A stretch of 64,000 nucleotides of DNA, from assembly GCA_947168065.1 (NCBI GenBank), contig CAMVKH010000002.1, forward strand, positions 1 to 64,000, given 5' to 3'. The position numbers were made by a program, and so were the translations under genes. Shown in pieces: positions 7,020-16,080 of this stretch. This DNA comes from an uncultured Bacteroidales bacterium (GTDB lineage Bacteria > Bacteroidota > Bacteroidia > Bacteroidales > UBA932). Below the pieces are notes generated by a model. That model was given only the letters and a program-made list of their open reading frames with translations. It ran no database searches and was not told where the DNA came from. Within the stretch, counting starts at the first letter, position 1. Each line of letters opens with the position of its first letter.

Positions 7020-9665
7020 TTAAATAACTTCGAAGGTTGACGTCGGGGCCCAGCCTTGGCGGCCGTCGGCGATTTCAACCTTGGCGAAGTCGCCCACATT
7101 GTCGAGGATGCGGACTTTCGTGCCTTCGTGGAGGACGAAGACCGTCTTGCCGCCCTCGGCCGGGGAACTCTTGACCGAGCAGACAGGTGTCGTGACGATG
7201 GCGCTGTCCTGCCGTGTGATGGCATGCTTCTGCTGCAGGGAGAACACGAAGGTGAAGACCGTCAGTACCGCGAAGACGCAGCCCGCGATGAAAGAGACCG
7301 TCCGCAGGGCGGTGGAACCTCCCAGGCGGAAAAGCAGGAACAGCAAGCCGACGAGGGCTGCCAGTGCCAGCGTGATCCAGGCCCAGGCGTCGGCTGACAG
7401 GCCCTGCCGCAGATGGCGGAACCACGAGACGAGGATGAAGTCGGGCACGACGTCGATCTTGTCAAGCGTCATCTGCCGGACGATCTCCAGGTTGTGGGCC
7501 GCGTCCGCGTGGGCGGGATCGAGCTTGAGCGCCCGTTCGTAGTAGAGGATGGCGTGCGCGATGTCATCGAGCTTGAAACAGGTGTTGCCGAGGTTGTAGT
7601 ACAGGTCGGCGCTCTCCAGGTTCTCGCCTTCGATCATCTGATAGTAGTTCAGGGCGTTCTGCCACTGGCCGGCGGCAAACGCTTCTCCGGCTCTGTTCCA
7701 GAGCGAATCGACATTGTTCTGGGCCTGTGCGGCGGGTGCCGCCAGCAGCAGCAAGGCGACCATGACGGCGCCTGCCGCCTTCTTGCCCGCAGACTTGGGA
7801 TTCTTCAGCTGGCCTTCGATGGCCGAGATGGCCTGCACGGCATCGTTGTATTCATTTTCCATTTGGGCTTGACCACTTTCGGGTGCGTAACGCGCAAATT
7901 CGCATTTGTCAATCAGATCGGTCAGGGCGGTCACGCTCTCGTCGCGGACACCCCGCTCCAGCAATTTCTCCCGGATGGTGTCCTTCGACAGGTCGGCCGC
8001 CGGGATCATCAGCTTGTCGGACACGTAGCCCAGCAGGGCCTTGTGCAACTCTTCATAGTAGGCGCTGCTCAGCCCCTGCTTCAAATAGGCTTCCGCGCTC
8101 TTGAGGCGGGCGCGTGCCATCTTGTTGGCACGGCGGTTCTTCGAACCCGCCACGTCGGCGCGCCGGGCCTGCGAGAAGCTGAAGAGGCGGCTGACGAGGA
8201 AGAAGATGAGCGCCAGGGCGAGCAGGAGCGCGTAGAACAGGATTGAACCCGCGAAGAACGCGCCTTTCTTCTTGAGATGGCCGTCGCCCAGTGCAATGTA
8301 ACGGATATCCTCGGCCAGGCTGCGGACATTCTGCCGGTTGGTGCCGGCCATGGCTACGCCGCTGCCCGCGATCTCCTCGCCCTTTTCGATCGTGACGGGA
8401 ATGTCACCGGTGGAGGTGGTGACGTATTTTCCGTGGGCCATGTCGTAATAGCTGTATGCGATGGACGGGATGACGAACTCTCCGTGGCTGCGCGGAATGA
8501 AGGGATATTCGAAGGTCTTCGAGCCGCTGGTGCCGCTGGCCGAAGTCTTGTCGGTGGTTTTCAGGTCATAGACTTCGAAGTCCGGCGGGAAGTCGACCTT
8601 CGGCGCCTGGAGCATCGAGAGGTTGCCGTTGCCCGAGATGGTGACGATGAGCGAAGCCGCTTCGTTCGACTTGATGCCGCTCTTGCTCAGTTTCGCACTG
8701 ATCTTGAAATCGCCCACGCCGCCGCCGAACGAGGCCGGCGCACCGGCCGGCAGCTCCTTCACCTTCACGCTGAGAGTGGGGGTGCTGATGCGTTTGCGGA
8801 TGGTCTGGTACTGGTCGAAGAAGTCGTCGAAGATGGAGAGCGGACTGCCGCCGGACGTGCGGACGCGCAGCTGGCAGACCATCTCGGCCGGGTCGATGGA
8901 CAGCGTGCCGGTCTGCTGCGGGATGAGCACCCACTGCCGGACGAGCGCACTGTTGTAAATGGTCCCGTTGACGTTCTCCCGGTTGAATTCCAGGTTGTTG
9001 ACCGTGACGGTCTCCTTGCTCCAGAAACCGTTGAACGTAGGGAACTTGATGTCTTCAAAGCCCACGATGTCGGCGCGGGTGTAGAGCTTGAGGGTGGCGG
9101 TGACGGGTTCGCCCTTGACCACATGGCTCTTGTTGAGCGTCAGTTTCAGGAAGATGTCCTGGCTGGAGACGGTGCCCGTGACGGCCGGATCGTCCTGCCG
9201 GGGCTGGCTGGGCTGGGCCGGCTGGCTGTTTTGCTGCTTGCCCTGCTGGCTGTTCTGGGAAGCGTTGCCGGAGGGCTGCTGGGCCTGCTGCTGGCTGGCC
9301 ACGACTTCAATCTGCAGCGTGCCCGAAGAGACCTCCTGCTTGTCGACTTTGGCCGAGGCCGCAGCAATGGTGAAGGTGCCGGTACGGCGGGGCTGCAGCA
9401 GATAGGTGACGGTCTCCTGACGCGTGGAAGTGCGTTTGCCGTTGATGATGTTGATGCTCGACATGGAGCCTTTCTGCGGCCCCCATACCACGTCGAAGTC
9501 ATCGGTGCCGGGCCAGTTGAAATCGCTCATCCGCGCGTCGGCGGTAAAAACGATGCGGAAGGTCTCGTCGGCGGAAACCACTCGCGGGCCTTCCAGTTTC
9601 AGCGTCTGGGCTGCACCCGACAGGGCGCTGAACAACAACAGCAATGTAAGCAAACGTTTCGTCAT
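7020..9665 (-). CDS. batD: BatD-BatE fusion protein (aerotolerance)
   Basis: Last gene of the Bat operon, whose proteins are linked to oxidative-stress tolerance and envelope integrity in Bacteroides. The 881 residues join two usually separate proteins. The first part is BatD: signal peptide 1-19, beta-rich periplasmic domains, a Gln/Asn/Pro-rich linker near 130-160, and a membrane helix around 470-490. A second hydrophobic stretch near residue 635 ends in AAQAQ like a signal-peptidase site, and from there the protein is BatE: TPR repeats, two membrane helices and a C-terminal SH3-like domain. The reading frame is open throughout. Four bases separate it from batC. Confidence 0.88.
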   Translation of the reverse strand: MTKRLLTLLLLFSALSGAAQTLKLEGPRVVSADETFRIVFTADARMSDFNWPGTDDFDVVWGPQKGSMSSINIINGKRTSTRQETVTYLLQPRRTGTFTIAAASAKVDKQEVSSGTLQIEVVASQQQAQQPSGNASQNSQQGKQQNSQPAQPSQPRQDDPAVTGTVSSQDIFLKLTLNKSHVVKGEPVTATLKLYTRADIVGFEDIKFPTFNGFWSKETVTVNNLEFNRENVNGTIYNSALVRQWVLIPQQTGTLSIDPAEMVCQLRVRTSGGSPLSIFDDFFDQYQTIRKRISTPTLSVKVKELPAGAPASFGGGVGDFKISAKLSKSGIKSNEAASLIVTISGNGNLSMLQAPKVDFPPDFEVYDLKTTDKTSASGTSGSKTFEYPFIPRSHGEFVIPSIAYSYYDMAHGKYVTTSTGDIPVTIEKGEEIAGSGVAMAGTNRQNVRSLAEDIRYIALGDGHLKKKGAFFAGSILFYALLLALALIFFLVSRLFSFSQARRADVAGSKNRRANKMARARLKSAEAYLKQGLSSAYYEELHKALLGYVSDKLMIPAADLSKDTIREKLLERGVRDESVTALTDLIDKCEFARYAPESGQAQMENEYNDAVQAISAIEGQLKNPKSAGKKAAGAVMVALLLLAAPAAQAQNNVDSLWNRAGEAFAAGQWQNALNYYQMIEGENLESADLYYNLGNTCFKLDDIAHAILYYERALKLDPAHADAAHNLEIVRQMTLDKIDVVPDFILVSWFRHLRQGLSADAWAWITLALAALVGLLFLLFRLGGSTALRTVSFIAGCVFAVLTVFTFVFSLQQKHAITRQDSAIVTTPVCSVKSSPAEGGKTVFVLHEGTKVRILDNVGDFAKVEIADGRQGWAPTSTFEVI

Positions 9666-9669
9666 GGCA

Positions 9670-10434
9670 CTACCAATTTTTCTCTTTCTGTTTTGATTTG
9701 AGCTTCGCGGCTTTTTCTTTCTTGACCTTGTCCTGGGTCTTGTCTTCCTGGGCCTGGATGGCCTGCAGCATCTGCTGGGCGGCTTGCGGCGTTATATTGG
9801 GCTGCTGTCCCTGCTGTTGCTGCTGATCCTTGTTCTGATCGTTCTGATCGTTGTTCTGGTTCTGCTGATCTTGATCGTTTTTCTGGTCCTGGTTCTGATC
9901 CTGGTTCTGGTTTTGGTCCTGATTCTGATCTTGATTCTGATCTTGATTCTGATTCTGGTCCTGGTTCTGGTCGTTGTTTCCGCCGCCGCCACCGTTCTGC
10001 TGCTCGTTTTCCAGCATCTTCTGGGCGTAGGCCAGATTGGCCTTGGTCTCCTGGTCGTCGGGCTTGCGCCGCAAGGCGTTCTTGTAGGCTTCGATGGCGC
10101 CCTGCCAGTTCCGCTGCTTCAGCAGCGAGTTGCCCATGTTGTGGAAAGCGTCGGCTCCGTGCGCGCCCTTGGCCAGCGAATCGATGCACGCCTTGTAATA
10201 GCGGTCCGCCTCGCTGTAATTCTCCATGCGGTAGTAATTGTTCCCGAGGTTGTAGTCGGCCGCCACGGACGTGGAATCGGCCACCAGTGCCTTCTTGTAG
10301 TCGATCTCGGCCCCGGCATACTGCTCTTTCTTGAACTGGCGGTTGCCGCGGCGCACGCTCTTGCGCTCACTCTGGGCGAAGCAGATGCCGCAGCCGAGCA
10401 CAAGGCAGAGGATGACCAGCAAATATCGTTTCAT
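9670..10434 (-). CDS. batC: BatC, TPR protein with Asp/Gln/Asn tail
   Basis: TPR protein of the aerotolerance operon, probably periplasmic. Signal peptide about 1-20, then three TPR-like repeats (about 28-130, for example AADYNLGNNYYRMENYSEAD and ADAFHNMGNSLLKQ). A low-complexity stretch built almost only from D, Q and N follows (about 150-205), and then a basic tail rich in Lys. The DNA behind the DQN stretch is itself repetitive. 254 residues. It lies 3 bases after batB and 4 bases before batD. Confidence 0.9.
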   Translation of the reverse strand: MKRYLLVILCLVLGCGICFAQSERKSVRRGNRQFKKEQYAGAEIDYKKALVADSTSVAADYNLGNNYYRMENYSEADRYYKACIDSLAKGAHGADAFHNMGNSLLKQRNWQGAIEAYKNALRRKPDDQETKANLAYAQKMLENEQQNGGGGGNNDQNQDQNQNQDQNQDQNQDQNQNQDQNQDQKNDQDQQNQNNDQNDQNKDQQQQQGQQPNITPQAAQQMLQAIQAQEDKTQDKVKKEKAAKLKSKQKEKNW

Positions 10435-10437
10435 GAC

Positions 10438-11442
10438 TCAATGCTTGAAAAGTTTCCGCCGCGCCTTCGTTTCCGGAACCAGGAACTCGAGGATCAGGAA
10501 AAAGAGGGCGATGGCGAAGAAATACATGTATTGTTCGTCGAAGTCTTCGAAGACCACGGAGTTGAACTGCTCCTTGTCGATGGTCCGGATGTCGTCGATG
10601 ATGGGGTTCAGGCCGAATTCGCTGTTTCCGGCGCGGACATACTTGCCGCCGCCGATGCCGGCGATTTCCTGGAGGATGCTTTCGTCGAGGCGGGTGACCA
10701 CGATCTCGCCCTTGGCGTCTTTCATCAGGCTGCCGTTCTTGGGGATGGGCTTGCCCTGGGGGGAACCTACGCCGATGCAGTAGATGCGGATGCCTTGTTC
10801 GGCAATGGTCCTGGCGGCTTCCAGCGCTTCGCCTTCATGGTCTTCACCGTCGGTGATCAGGATGATGGCGCGCGAACGTTCGCTCTGGGTGCTGAAGCTG
10901 CGGGCCGAAGCCATCAGCGCGGAGGCGAGGTCGGTGCCCTGGATCGGCACGCTCTCCGTGTTGATGCTCTTCAGGAAGAGCTTGGCCGAGACATAGTCGG
11001 CGGTGATGGGCAGCTGGACGAACGATTCGCCGGCGAACAGCACGAGGCCGATGCGGTCGCCCTGCAGGCGGTCCACCAGGCGGGAGATGGCCAGTTTCGA
11101 GCGCTCCAGGCGGTTCGGCGAGTAATCTTCGGCCAGCATGGAGTTGGAGACGTCGAGGGCGATCATCACTTCCACCCCCTGGGTTTCATGCTCCCGGAGC
11201 CGGGCGCCCAGCTGCGGGCGGGCCAGGCCGATCACGAAGAAAAACCAGGCGAGGGAAAACAGGCTCAGCTTGAGCCAGCCTTTGCCCGTGGAGGCAGTCG
11301 GCATCAGCTGCTTCACTAGTTCGGGATTGCCGAGCCTGGCGATGCGCCGGCGGCGGATGCGCAGCTGCAGGGCGTAGGCCACGAACAGCAGCGGAATCAG
11401 CAGCAGGAGCAGCAGGTATTGCGTTTGTACCAGATAGACCAT
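10438..11442 (-). CDS. batB: BatB, von Willebrand factor A membrane protein
   Basis: 334-residue inner-membrane protein with a large vWA domain. Helices at about 5-27 and 55-75 precede the vWA domain, whose MIDAS motif D97-x-S99-x-S101 lies in IALDVSNSM. A last helix lies near 305-325. BatA and BatB are thought to interact through their metal-binding vWA domains, with MoxR acting as chaperone. The start overlaps the batA stop by one base. Confidence 0.93.
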   Translation of the reverse strand: MVYLVQTQYLLLLLLIPLLFVAYALQLRIRRRRIARLGNPELVKQLMPTASTGKGWLKLSLFSLAWFFFVIGLARPQLGARLREHETQGVEVMIALDVSNSMLAEDYSPNRLERSKLAISRLVDRLQGDRIGLVLFAGESFVQLPITADYVSAKLFLKSINTESVPIQGTDLASALMASARSFSTQSERSRAIILITDGEDHEGEALEAARTIAEQGIRIYCIGVGSPQGKPIPKNGSLMKDAKGEIVVTRLDESILQEIAGIGGGKYVRAGNSEFGLNPIIDDIRTIDKEQFNSVVFEDFDEQYMYFFAIALFFLILEFLVPETKARRKLFKH

Positions 11443-12428
11443 TACGGAATCCTCCTCAGAATGACAAAACGGAACAGGATCTCAGCCAGCAGGCAGCACA
11501 GTGCGATCAGCGCGTAGCGCATGAACAACTCGGAATAGACCGGGAAGCTGTCGATCGTGGTGCGGGTCTTCTCCATCTGGTTGATCTCGCTGTAGATCTC
11601 CATCAGTTTGGTGTTGTTGGTGGCGCGGAAGTACTTGCCGCCCGTCTCTTCGGCGATCTGCCTGAGCAGGTCTTCATCAATCTCCACCTTCACGTTCTGC
11701 ACCTGGACACCCCAGGGCGTCATGAACGGATAGGGCGCTTCGCCCATCGCGCCCACACCGATGGTATAGACGCGGACGTCGTAGGTCTTGGCGATCTCGG
11801 CGGCCATGAGCGGGGCGATCTCGCCGCTGTTGTTCATACCGTCGGTCAGCAGGATCACGACCTTGCTCTTCGCGTCGGAATCCTTCAGGCGCGCCACGGC
11901 GGTGGCCAGGCCGTTGCCGATGGCGGTGCCGTCGTCGATCAGGCCGGTCTCCACTTCCTTCATGAGGTTGATCAGGGTGGCGCGGTCGGTGGTCAGGGGC
12001 GCCTGCGTGTAGCTCTCCCCGGCAAAGACCACGATGCCCATGCGGTCGGCAGGGCGGCTGGCGATGAACTCGATGGCGATGTCCTTGGCGGCGCCGATGC
12101 GGTCGGGCTTGAAGTCGCGGGCCAGCATCGAAGTGGAAACGTCCATGGTCAGCACGATGTCGATGCCTTCGGTGTCCACCTTCTCGAAGTTCTCCGACGA
12201 GCGGGGACGGGCGATGGCCACGATGATGGCGGCGAGGGCCACCATGCGCAGGACGAAGGGAATATGCCGGGCCCAGGTGGCGGCCTTGCCGCTGCCGCTG
12301 TCCCACTGGCCGGCATTGGAAACCGTCAGGAAGGGCTCCTTGCCCCGCAGGGTGCGCCACAGGTAAAGGGCGGCGAGCGGTATCAGCAGGAGCTCCAGCC
12401 AGAGCAGGTTCGGGTATTCAAAAAACAT
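11442..12428 (-). CDS. batA: BatA, von Willebrand factor A membrane protein
   Basis: 328 residues with the same plan as BatB: two N-terminal helices, a vWA domain with MIDAS D96-x-S98-x-S100 (TMDVSTSM), the TDG loop of the vWA fold (LLTDGMNNSG), and a C-terminal helix. Located between the 314-residue periplasmic protein and batB, in the order seen in Bacteroides aerotolerance operons. Confidence 0.93.
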   Translation of the reverse strand: MFFEYPNLLWLELLLIPLAALYLWRTLRGKEPFLTVSNAGQWDSGSGKAATWARHIPFVLRMVALAAIIVAIARPRSSENFEKVDTEGIDIVLTMDVSTSMLARDFKPDRIGAAKDIAIEFIASRPADRMGIVVFAGESYTQAPLTTDRATLINLMKEVETGLIDDGTAIGNGLATAVARLKDSDAKSKVVILLTDGMNNSGEIAPLMAAEIAKTYDVRVYTIGVGAMGEAPYPFMTPWGVQVQNVKVEIDEDLLRQIAEETGGKYFRATNNTKLMEIYSEINQMEKTRTTIDSFPVYSELFMRYALIALCCLLAEILFRFVILRRIP

Positions 12429-12431
12429 GCG

Positions 12432-13376
12432 TTATTCCTCCTCCTCGTTTTCAATCTGGGACATATAGGTTTCGTTGATGAAACGGATGGCGGTCGGGAT
12501 GGCGTTCTCGTTCTCCTGGTCGGTGGCCGCATGCTTGGCGAACTTCACGAAGTCGGCCGTCGTGAACAGCTCTTTCAGCTGGTCGTACAGGGCGGGCGTG
12601 ATGTCCTGGCCCGAGAGCTCGTGCAGCATCTCGGCGGAGGTCTGCTCGAGGGCGGAGATGCCGTAGCGTTCGGCGATGTACTGGCGCAGCGCGTCGGTCA
12701 CCTGCGTATAGAACTGCTTCTGCTTGCCGGCCTGCCAGAGCTTCTGGGAACGGGTCTTCTCGAGGCTGCGGAGCGCCACGATGTGCGGCGGATCCTGCAC
12801 CACGGGCTTGCCGAATAAATTGCGGTTTTCGCGCCGCATCTTGATCCAGCGCACCAGCAGCCAGACCAGGGCCGCGAGCAGCAGTGCCAGGCCGATCCAG
12901 GGAAGAATCTCCTTGAAGGTCAGCGGATAGCGTATCTGTCCCTTGATGTCGTAGGGCTGGAAGGTAGCGGTATCGATGGGAATGGTGGTCACTTCGAGGT
13001 GCGGTCCGTGGTAGGCGAGCGTGTCGACGCTGCCGTCCGTGCGCCCCAGCAGCACAAAGAGCTGGGGCAGGTCGTAGCTGCCACTGTCGAAGCTCGTCAG
13101 GGTGACGTGGCCGCGGAGCTGCAGGATGCCGTCTTTCCTGGACAGGGTGTCGAGTGCGAGTTCGCTCAGGGCTTCGACGCCGGGAACCGGCGTTTCGCCC
13201 GGCTTGCTGATGCGGACCTCCTCGCCCGGGGCGAGGCTGAAGTCGAGGCTCCATTCGATCTGATCGCCAATCAGGATGGAATCGCGGCTGATACGGCTAT
13301 GCAGCGTGTCCCCGCCTTGTGCGCGGCACAGCAGCGGGAAGATCGTCAGCAGGATCAGCAGGGAAATCTTCTTCAT
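12432..13376 (-). CDS. Bat-operon exported membrane protein, function unknown
   Basis: 314 residues. Signal peptide 1-19 (ending CRAQG), an extracytoplasmic beta-rich domain to about 165, one strong membrane helix (WIGLALLLAALVWLLVRW), then a charged cytoplasmic tail with a helical segment rich in Lys and Glu. It occupies the slot between DUF58 and batA filled in many Bacteroidota by a BatD-like or DUF4381-like protein. The first domain resembles the N-terminal part of BatD in being a secreted beta domain beside a membrane anchor. I infer a role in the same membrane complex; no catalytic motif is visible. Confidence 0.75.
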   Translation of the reverse strand: MKKISLLILLTIFPLLCRAQGGDTLHSRISRDSILIGDQIEWSLDFSLAPGEEVRISKPGETPVPGVEALSELALDTLSRKDGILQLRGHVTLTSFDSGSYDLPQLFVLLGRTDGSVDTLAYHGPHLEVTTIPIDTATFQPYDIKGQIRYPLTFKEILPWIGLALLLAALVWLLVRWIKMRRENRNLFGKPVVQDPPHIVALRSLEKTRSQKLWQAGKQKQFYTQVTDALRQYIAERYGISALEQTSAEMLHELSGQDITPALYDQLKELFTTADFVKFAKHAATDQENENAIPTAIRFINETYMSQIENEEEE

Positions 13377-13377
13377 G

Positions 13378-14259
13378 TCAGGCTCTGTTTTTGAAGAATG
13401 AGATGAGACCTTTCACATAATCGTCGCCGGTGGCGATGCTCACCGTGTCGATGCGGTAGCGGCGGAGGGTCGAGAGGGCGTTCTCCGCGGCTTCGCGGCT
13501 CCAGTCCGCATAGTTGCGACGGACGGCGGCCGAGGCGGTGTTGACCCAGCTGCTGCGGCCGGTCTCGGCGTCGCGCACATGCACCAGGCCCACGTTGGGC
13601 AGGGTGCGTTCCCGCGGGTCGTAGATGTTGATCACGGAGATGTCGTGGCGGTTGGCTGCAATCTTGAGGGCCTCCTCGTAGCGCGGCTTGCGTTCGCCGT
13701 CCACGTCGATCAGGTCGGACAGCAGGAACGCGGTGCAGCGCTTCTTCAGCGCGTTGGTGAGGAACTGCAGGGCGGCGCCGATGTCGGTTCCTTTTTCTTC
13801 CGGCTCGAATTCCACCAGTTCGCGGATGATGCGGAGCAGGTGGCTGCGGCCCTTCTTCGGCGGAATGAACTTTTCGACCTTGCTGCTGAAGAAGAGGGCG
13901 CCGACCTTGTCGTTGTTGATCGAGGCGGAGAAGGAAAGGACCGCGGCGATCTCGGTGAGGAGGTCTTTCTTGGTCTGGGTGGTGGTGCCGAAGAGCCGCG
14001 AGCCGCTGACGTCGACCAGCAGCATCACGGTCAGCTCGCGTTCTTCCTCGAAGATCTTGACGTAGGGGGCACGGAGGCGGGCGGTGACGTTCCAGTCCAT
14101 GTTGCGGACGTCGTCGCCGTACTGGTACTCGCGGACTTCGCTGAAGGCCATGCCGCGTCCCTTGAACGCGGAATGGTATTCCCCGGCGAAGACCTGGTGC
14201 GACAGTGCCTTCGTCCTGATCTCAATCTTCCGGACCTTCTTTAACAAATCATTTTCCAT
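13378..14259 (-). CDS. DUF58 domain protein of the Bat operon
   Basis: 293 residues. The DUF58 signature GRGMAFSEVREYQYGDDVRN and WNVTAR lies in the first 65 residues, followed by a vWA-like region with LLVDVSGS. DUF58 proteins are nearly always encoded next to a MoxR ATPase and are thought to be part of the client complex. The stop is one base from the next gene and the start overlaps the moxR stop by one base. Confidence 0.92.
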   Translation of the reverse strand: MENDLLKKVRKIEIRTKALSHQVFAGEYHSAFKGRGMAFSEVREYQYGDDVRNMDWNVTARLRAPYVKIFEEERELTVMLLVDVSGSRLFGTTTQTKKDLLTEIAAVLSFSASINNDKVGALFFSSKVEKFIPPKKGRSHLLRIIRELVEFEPEEKGTDIGAALQFLTNALKKRCTAFLLSDLIDVDGERKPRYEEALKIAANRHDISVINIYDPRERTLPNVGLVHVRDAETGRSSWVNTASAAVRRNYADWSREAAENALSTLRRYRIDTVSIATGDDYVKGLISFFKNRA

Positions 14260-15251
14260 TAAGGAACTTCTACTGCGTTGAGGACTTCGGTGATGATTTC
14301 TTCGGTGGTGATGTTCTCGGCTTCGGCTTCATAGGTCAGTCCGATGCGGTGACGGAGCACGTCGTAGCTGACGGCGCGCACATCTTCGGGAATCACGTAG
14401 CCGCGGCGCTTGATGAAGGCGTACGCCTTGGCCGCCATGGCCAGCGAGATGCTCGCACGCGGAGAGCCGCCGAAGGAGATCATGTCCTTCAGTTTGGCCA
14501 GGCCGTATTCTTCGGGCTGACGGGTGGCGAAGACGATGTCCACGATGTAGCGCTCGATCTTCTCGTCCATGTAGACGTCGCGCACCACTTCGCGGGCCCG
14601 CACGATGTCCTCGGGCTTGAGCTGGGCGCTGGGCTTCGGGAAAGTTCCCTGGTTGTTCATGCGGATGATGAGCTTCTCTTCTTCCTTCTTGGGATAGGTG
14701 ACCTTGACCTTCAGCATGAAACGGTCGACCTGCGCCTCGGGCAGGGGATAGGTGCCTTCCTGCTCGATCGGGTTCTGGGTAGCCATCACCAGGAAAGGTT
14801 CCGGCAGCTTGAAGGTGGTCTCGCCGATGGTCACCTGGCGCTCCTGCATGGCCTCCAACAGGGCCGACTGCACTTTCGCCGGGCTGCGGTTGATCTCGTC
14901 GGCCAGCACGAAGTTGGCGAAGACGGGGCCTTTCTTGATCTGGAACTGTTCGCTCTTCTGGCTGTAGATCATCGTGCCGATCAGGTCGGCCGGCAGCAGG
15001 TCCGGCGTGAACTGGATGCGGTTGAAGCGGGCGTCCACGATCTGTGCGAGCGTGTTGATGGCCAGGGTCTTGGCAAGGCCCGGCATGCCTTCGAGCAGAA
15101 TGTGGCCGTTGGCCAGCAGGCCGATCAGGAGGTTGTCTACCAGCTGTTTCTGCCCGACAATGACCTTGCCCATCTCCATCTGGATGATGTCGACGAAGGC
15201 GCTTTCCCGTTCGATGCGTTCGTTGAGTTCTTTAATGTTTACGCTATCCAT
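14259..15251 (-). CDS. MoxR family AAA+ ATPase
   Basis: First gene of the aerotolerance operon. MoxR ATPases act as chaperones for vWA-domain proteins such as BatA and BatB. The start at 15251 (MDSVNIKEL) gives 330 residues and a normal N-terminus; a longer frame reaching 15371 would run into truA. Walker A GMPGLAKT lies at 55-62 and Walker B in FVLADEINRSP near 120. Sensor and arginine-finger regions are intact. Divergent from truA. Confidence 0.95.
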   Translation of the reverse strand: MDSVNIKELNERIERESAFVDIIQMEMGKVIVGQKQLVDNLLIGLLANGHILLEGMPGLAKTLAINTLAQIVDARFNRIQFTPDLLPADLIGTMIYSQKSEQFQIKKGPVFANFVLADEINRSPAKVQSALLEAMQERQVTIGETTFKLPEPFLVMATQNPIEQEGTYPLPEAQVDRFMLKVKVTYPKKEEEKLIIRMNNQGTFPKPSAQLKPEDIVRAREVVRDVYMDEKIERYIVDIVFATRQPEEYGLAKLKDMISFGGSPRASISLAMAAKAYAFIKRRGYVIPEDVRAVSYDVLRHRIGLTYEAEAENITTEEIITEVLNAVEVP

Positions 15252-15271
15252 GACAAGTATGATATTTTTTG

Positions 15272-15279
15272 TATTTTTG
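15272..15279 (+). promoter_or_regulatory. -7 box TATTTTTG for truA
   Basis: TAnnTTTG match 34 bases upstream of the truA start in the divergent moxR/truA gap. Confidence 0.4.
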
Positions 15280-15297
15280 TTGTCTGTAACAATCTTG

Positions 15298-15305
15298 CAA
15301 AAATA
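15298..15305 (-). promoter_or_regulatory. -7 box TATTTTTG for the moxR-bat operon
   Basis: The plus strand reads CAAAAATA, a minus-strand TAnnTTTG match 46 bases upstream of the moxR start. The gap is AT-rich, so a chance match is possible. Confidence 0.4.
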
Positions 15306-15313
15306 ATAAAAAT

Positions 15314-16066
15314 ATGCGGCTCTTCGTCCAGCTTTCCTACGATGGAAGTCCTTTCTGCGGATGGCAGTCACAGCCCAATGTTCCCTCCGTCCAGGATGAG
15401 ATGGAGCGGGCGCTATCCATAGCGCTGGGAGAGTCTGTCACCGTGGTCGGAGCGGGGCGGACGGATACCGGGGTGAACGCGCGGCATTTCATCGCGCATT
15501 TCGACGTGTCCGCCTGGCCGCAGGAAGAGACCGCCCGACTCTTACGCAAAATAAATGCCATTCTGCCGCCCGCCATTGTGACAGAAGCTTTCTACCGTGT
15601 CGCCGACAACGCGCATGCGCGTTTCGACGCCGTGAGCCGCACGTACCGCTACTACATCCACCTGGCCAAGGATCCCTTCGCGCACCACTCCTGCCGCTGC
15701 TGGTACGACCTGGACGTGGAGGCTATGAACCGGGCGGCCGCCCCGCTGCTGGGCCGGCACGATTTCTCGAGCTTCGAGAAGACGGGCGGAGCTAACAAGA
15801 CGGATATCTGCACTGTGACCGAGGCGTCCTGGCGGGCCCTCGATCCCACGCACCTGGTGTTTACCATCACGGCCGACCGTTTCCTCCGCAACATGGTCCG
15901 CGCCACGGTCGGCACGCTTTTGGAAGTGGGAAGGGGTCGTCGCGCGCCGGAGTGGGTGGCCGAAGTGCTGGAAGCGCGCAACCGCAGCGAGGCGGGGCAG
16001 TCCGTCATCGGGGAAGCGCTCTTCCTGGAAGACATCCGTTACCCGTATCCTTTGGAAACAATTTAA
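15314..16066 (+). CDS. truA: tRNA pseudouridine(38-40) synthase
   Basis: Converts uridines 38-40 of tRNA anticodon arms to pseudouridine. 250 residues, with the TruA signature GAGRTDTGVNA at 46-56; D51 is the catalytic aspartate. The C-terminal FLRNMVRATVGTLLEVGRG segment is also typical. First gene of a plus-strand run that continues with exbB 14 bases later. Confidence 0.96.
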   Translation: MRLFVQLSYDGSPFCGWQSQPNVPSVQDEMERALSIALGESVTVVGAGRTDTGVNARHFIAHFDVSAWPQEETARLLRKINAILPPAIVTEAFYRVADNAHARFDAVSRTYRYYIHLAKDPFAHHSCRCWYDLDVEAMNRAAAPLLGRHDFSSFEKTGGANKTDICTVTEASWRALDPTHLVFTITADRFLRNMVRATVGTLLEVGRGRRAPEWVAEVLEARNRSEAGQSVIGEALFLEDIRYPYPLETI

Positions 16067-16080
16067 AATTATAGAATCGT

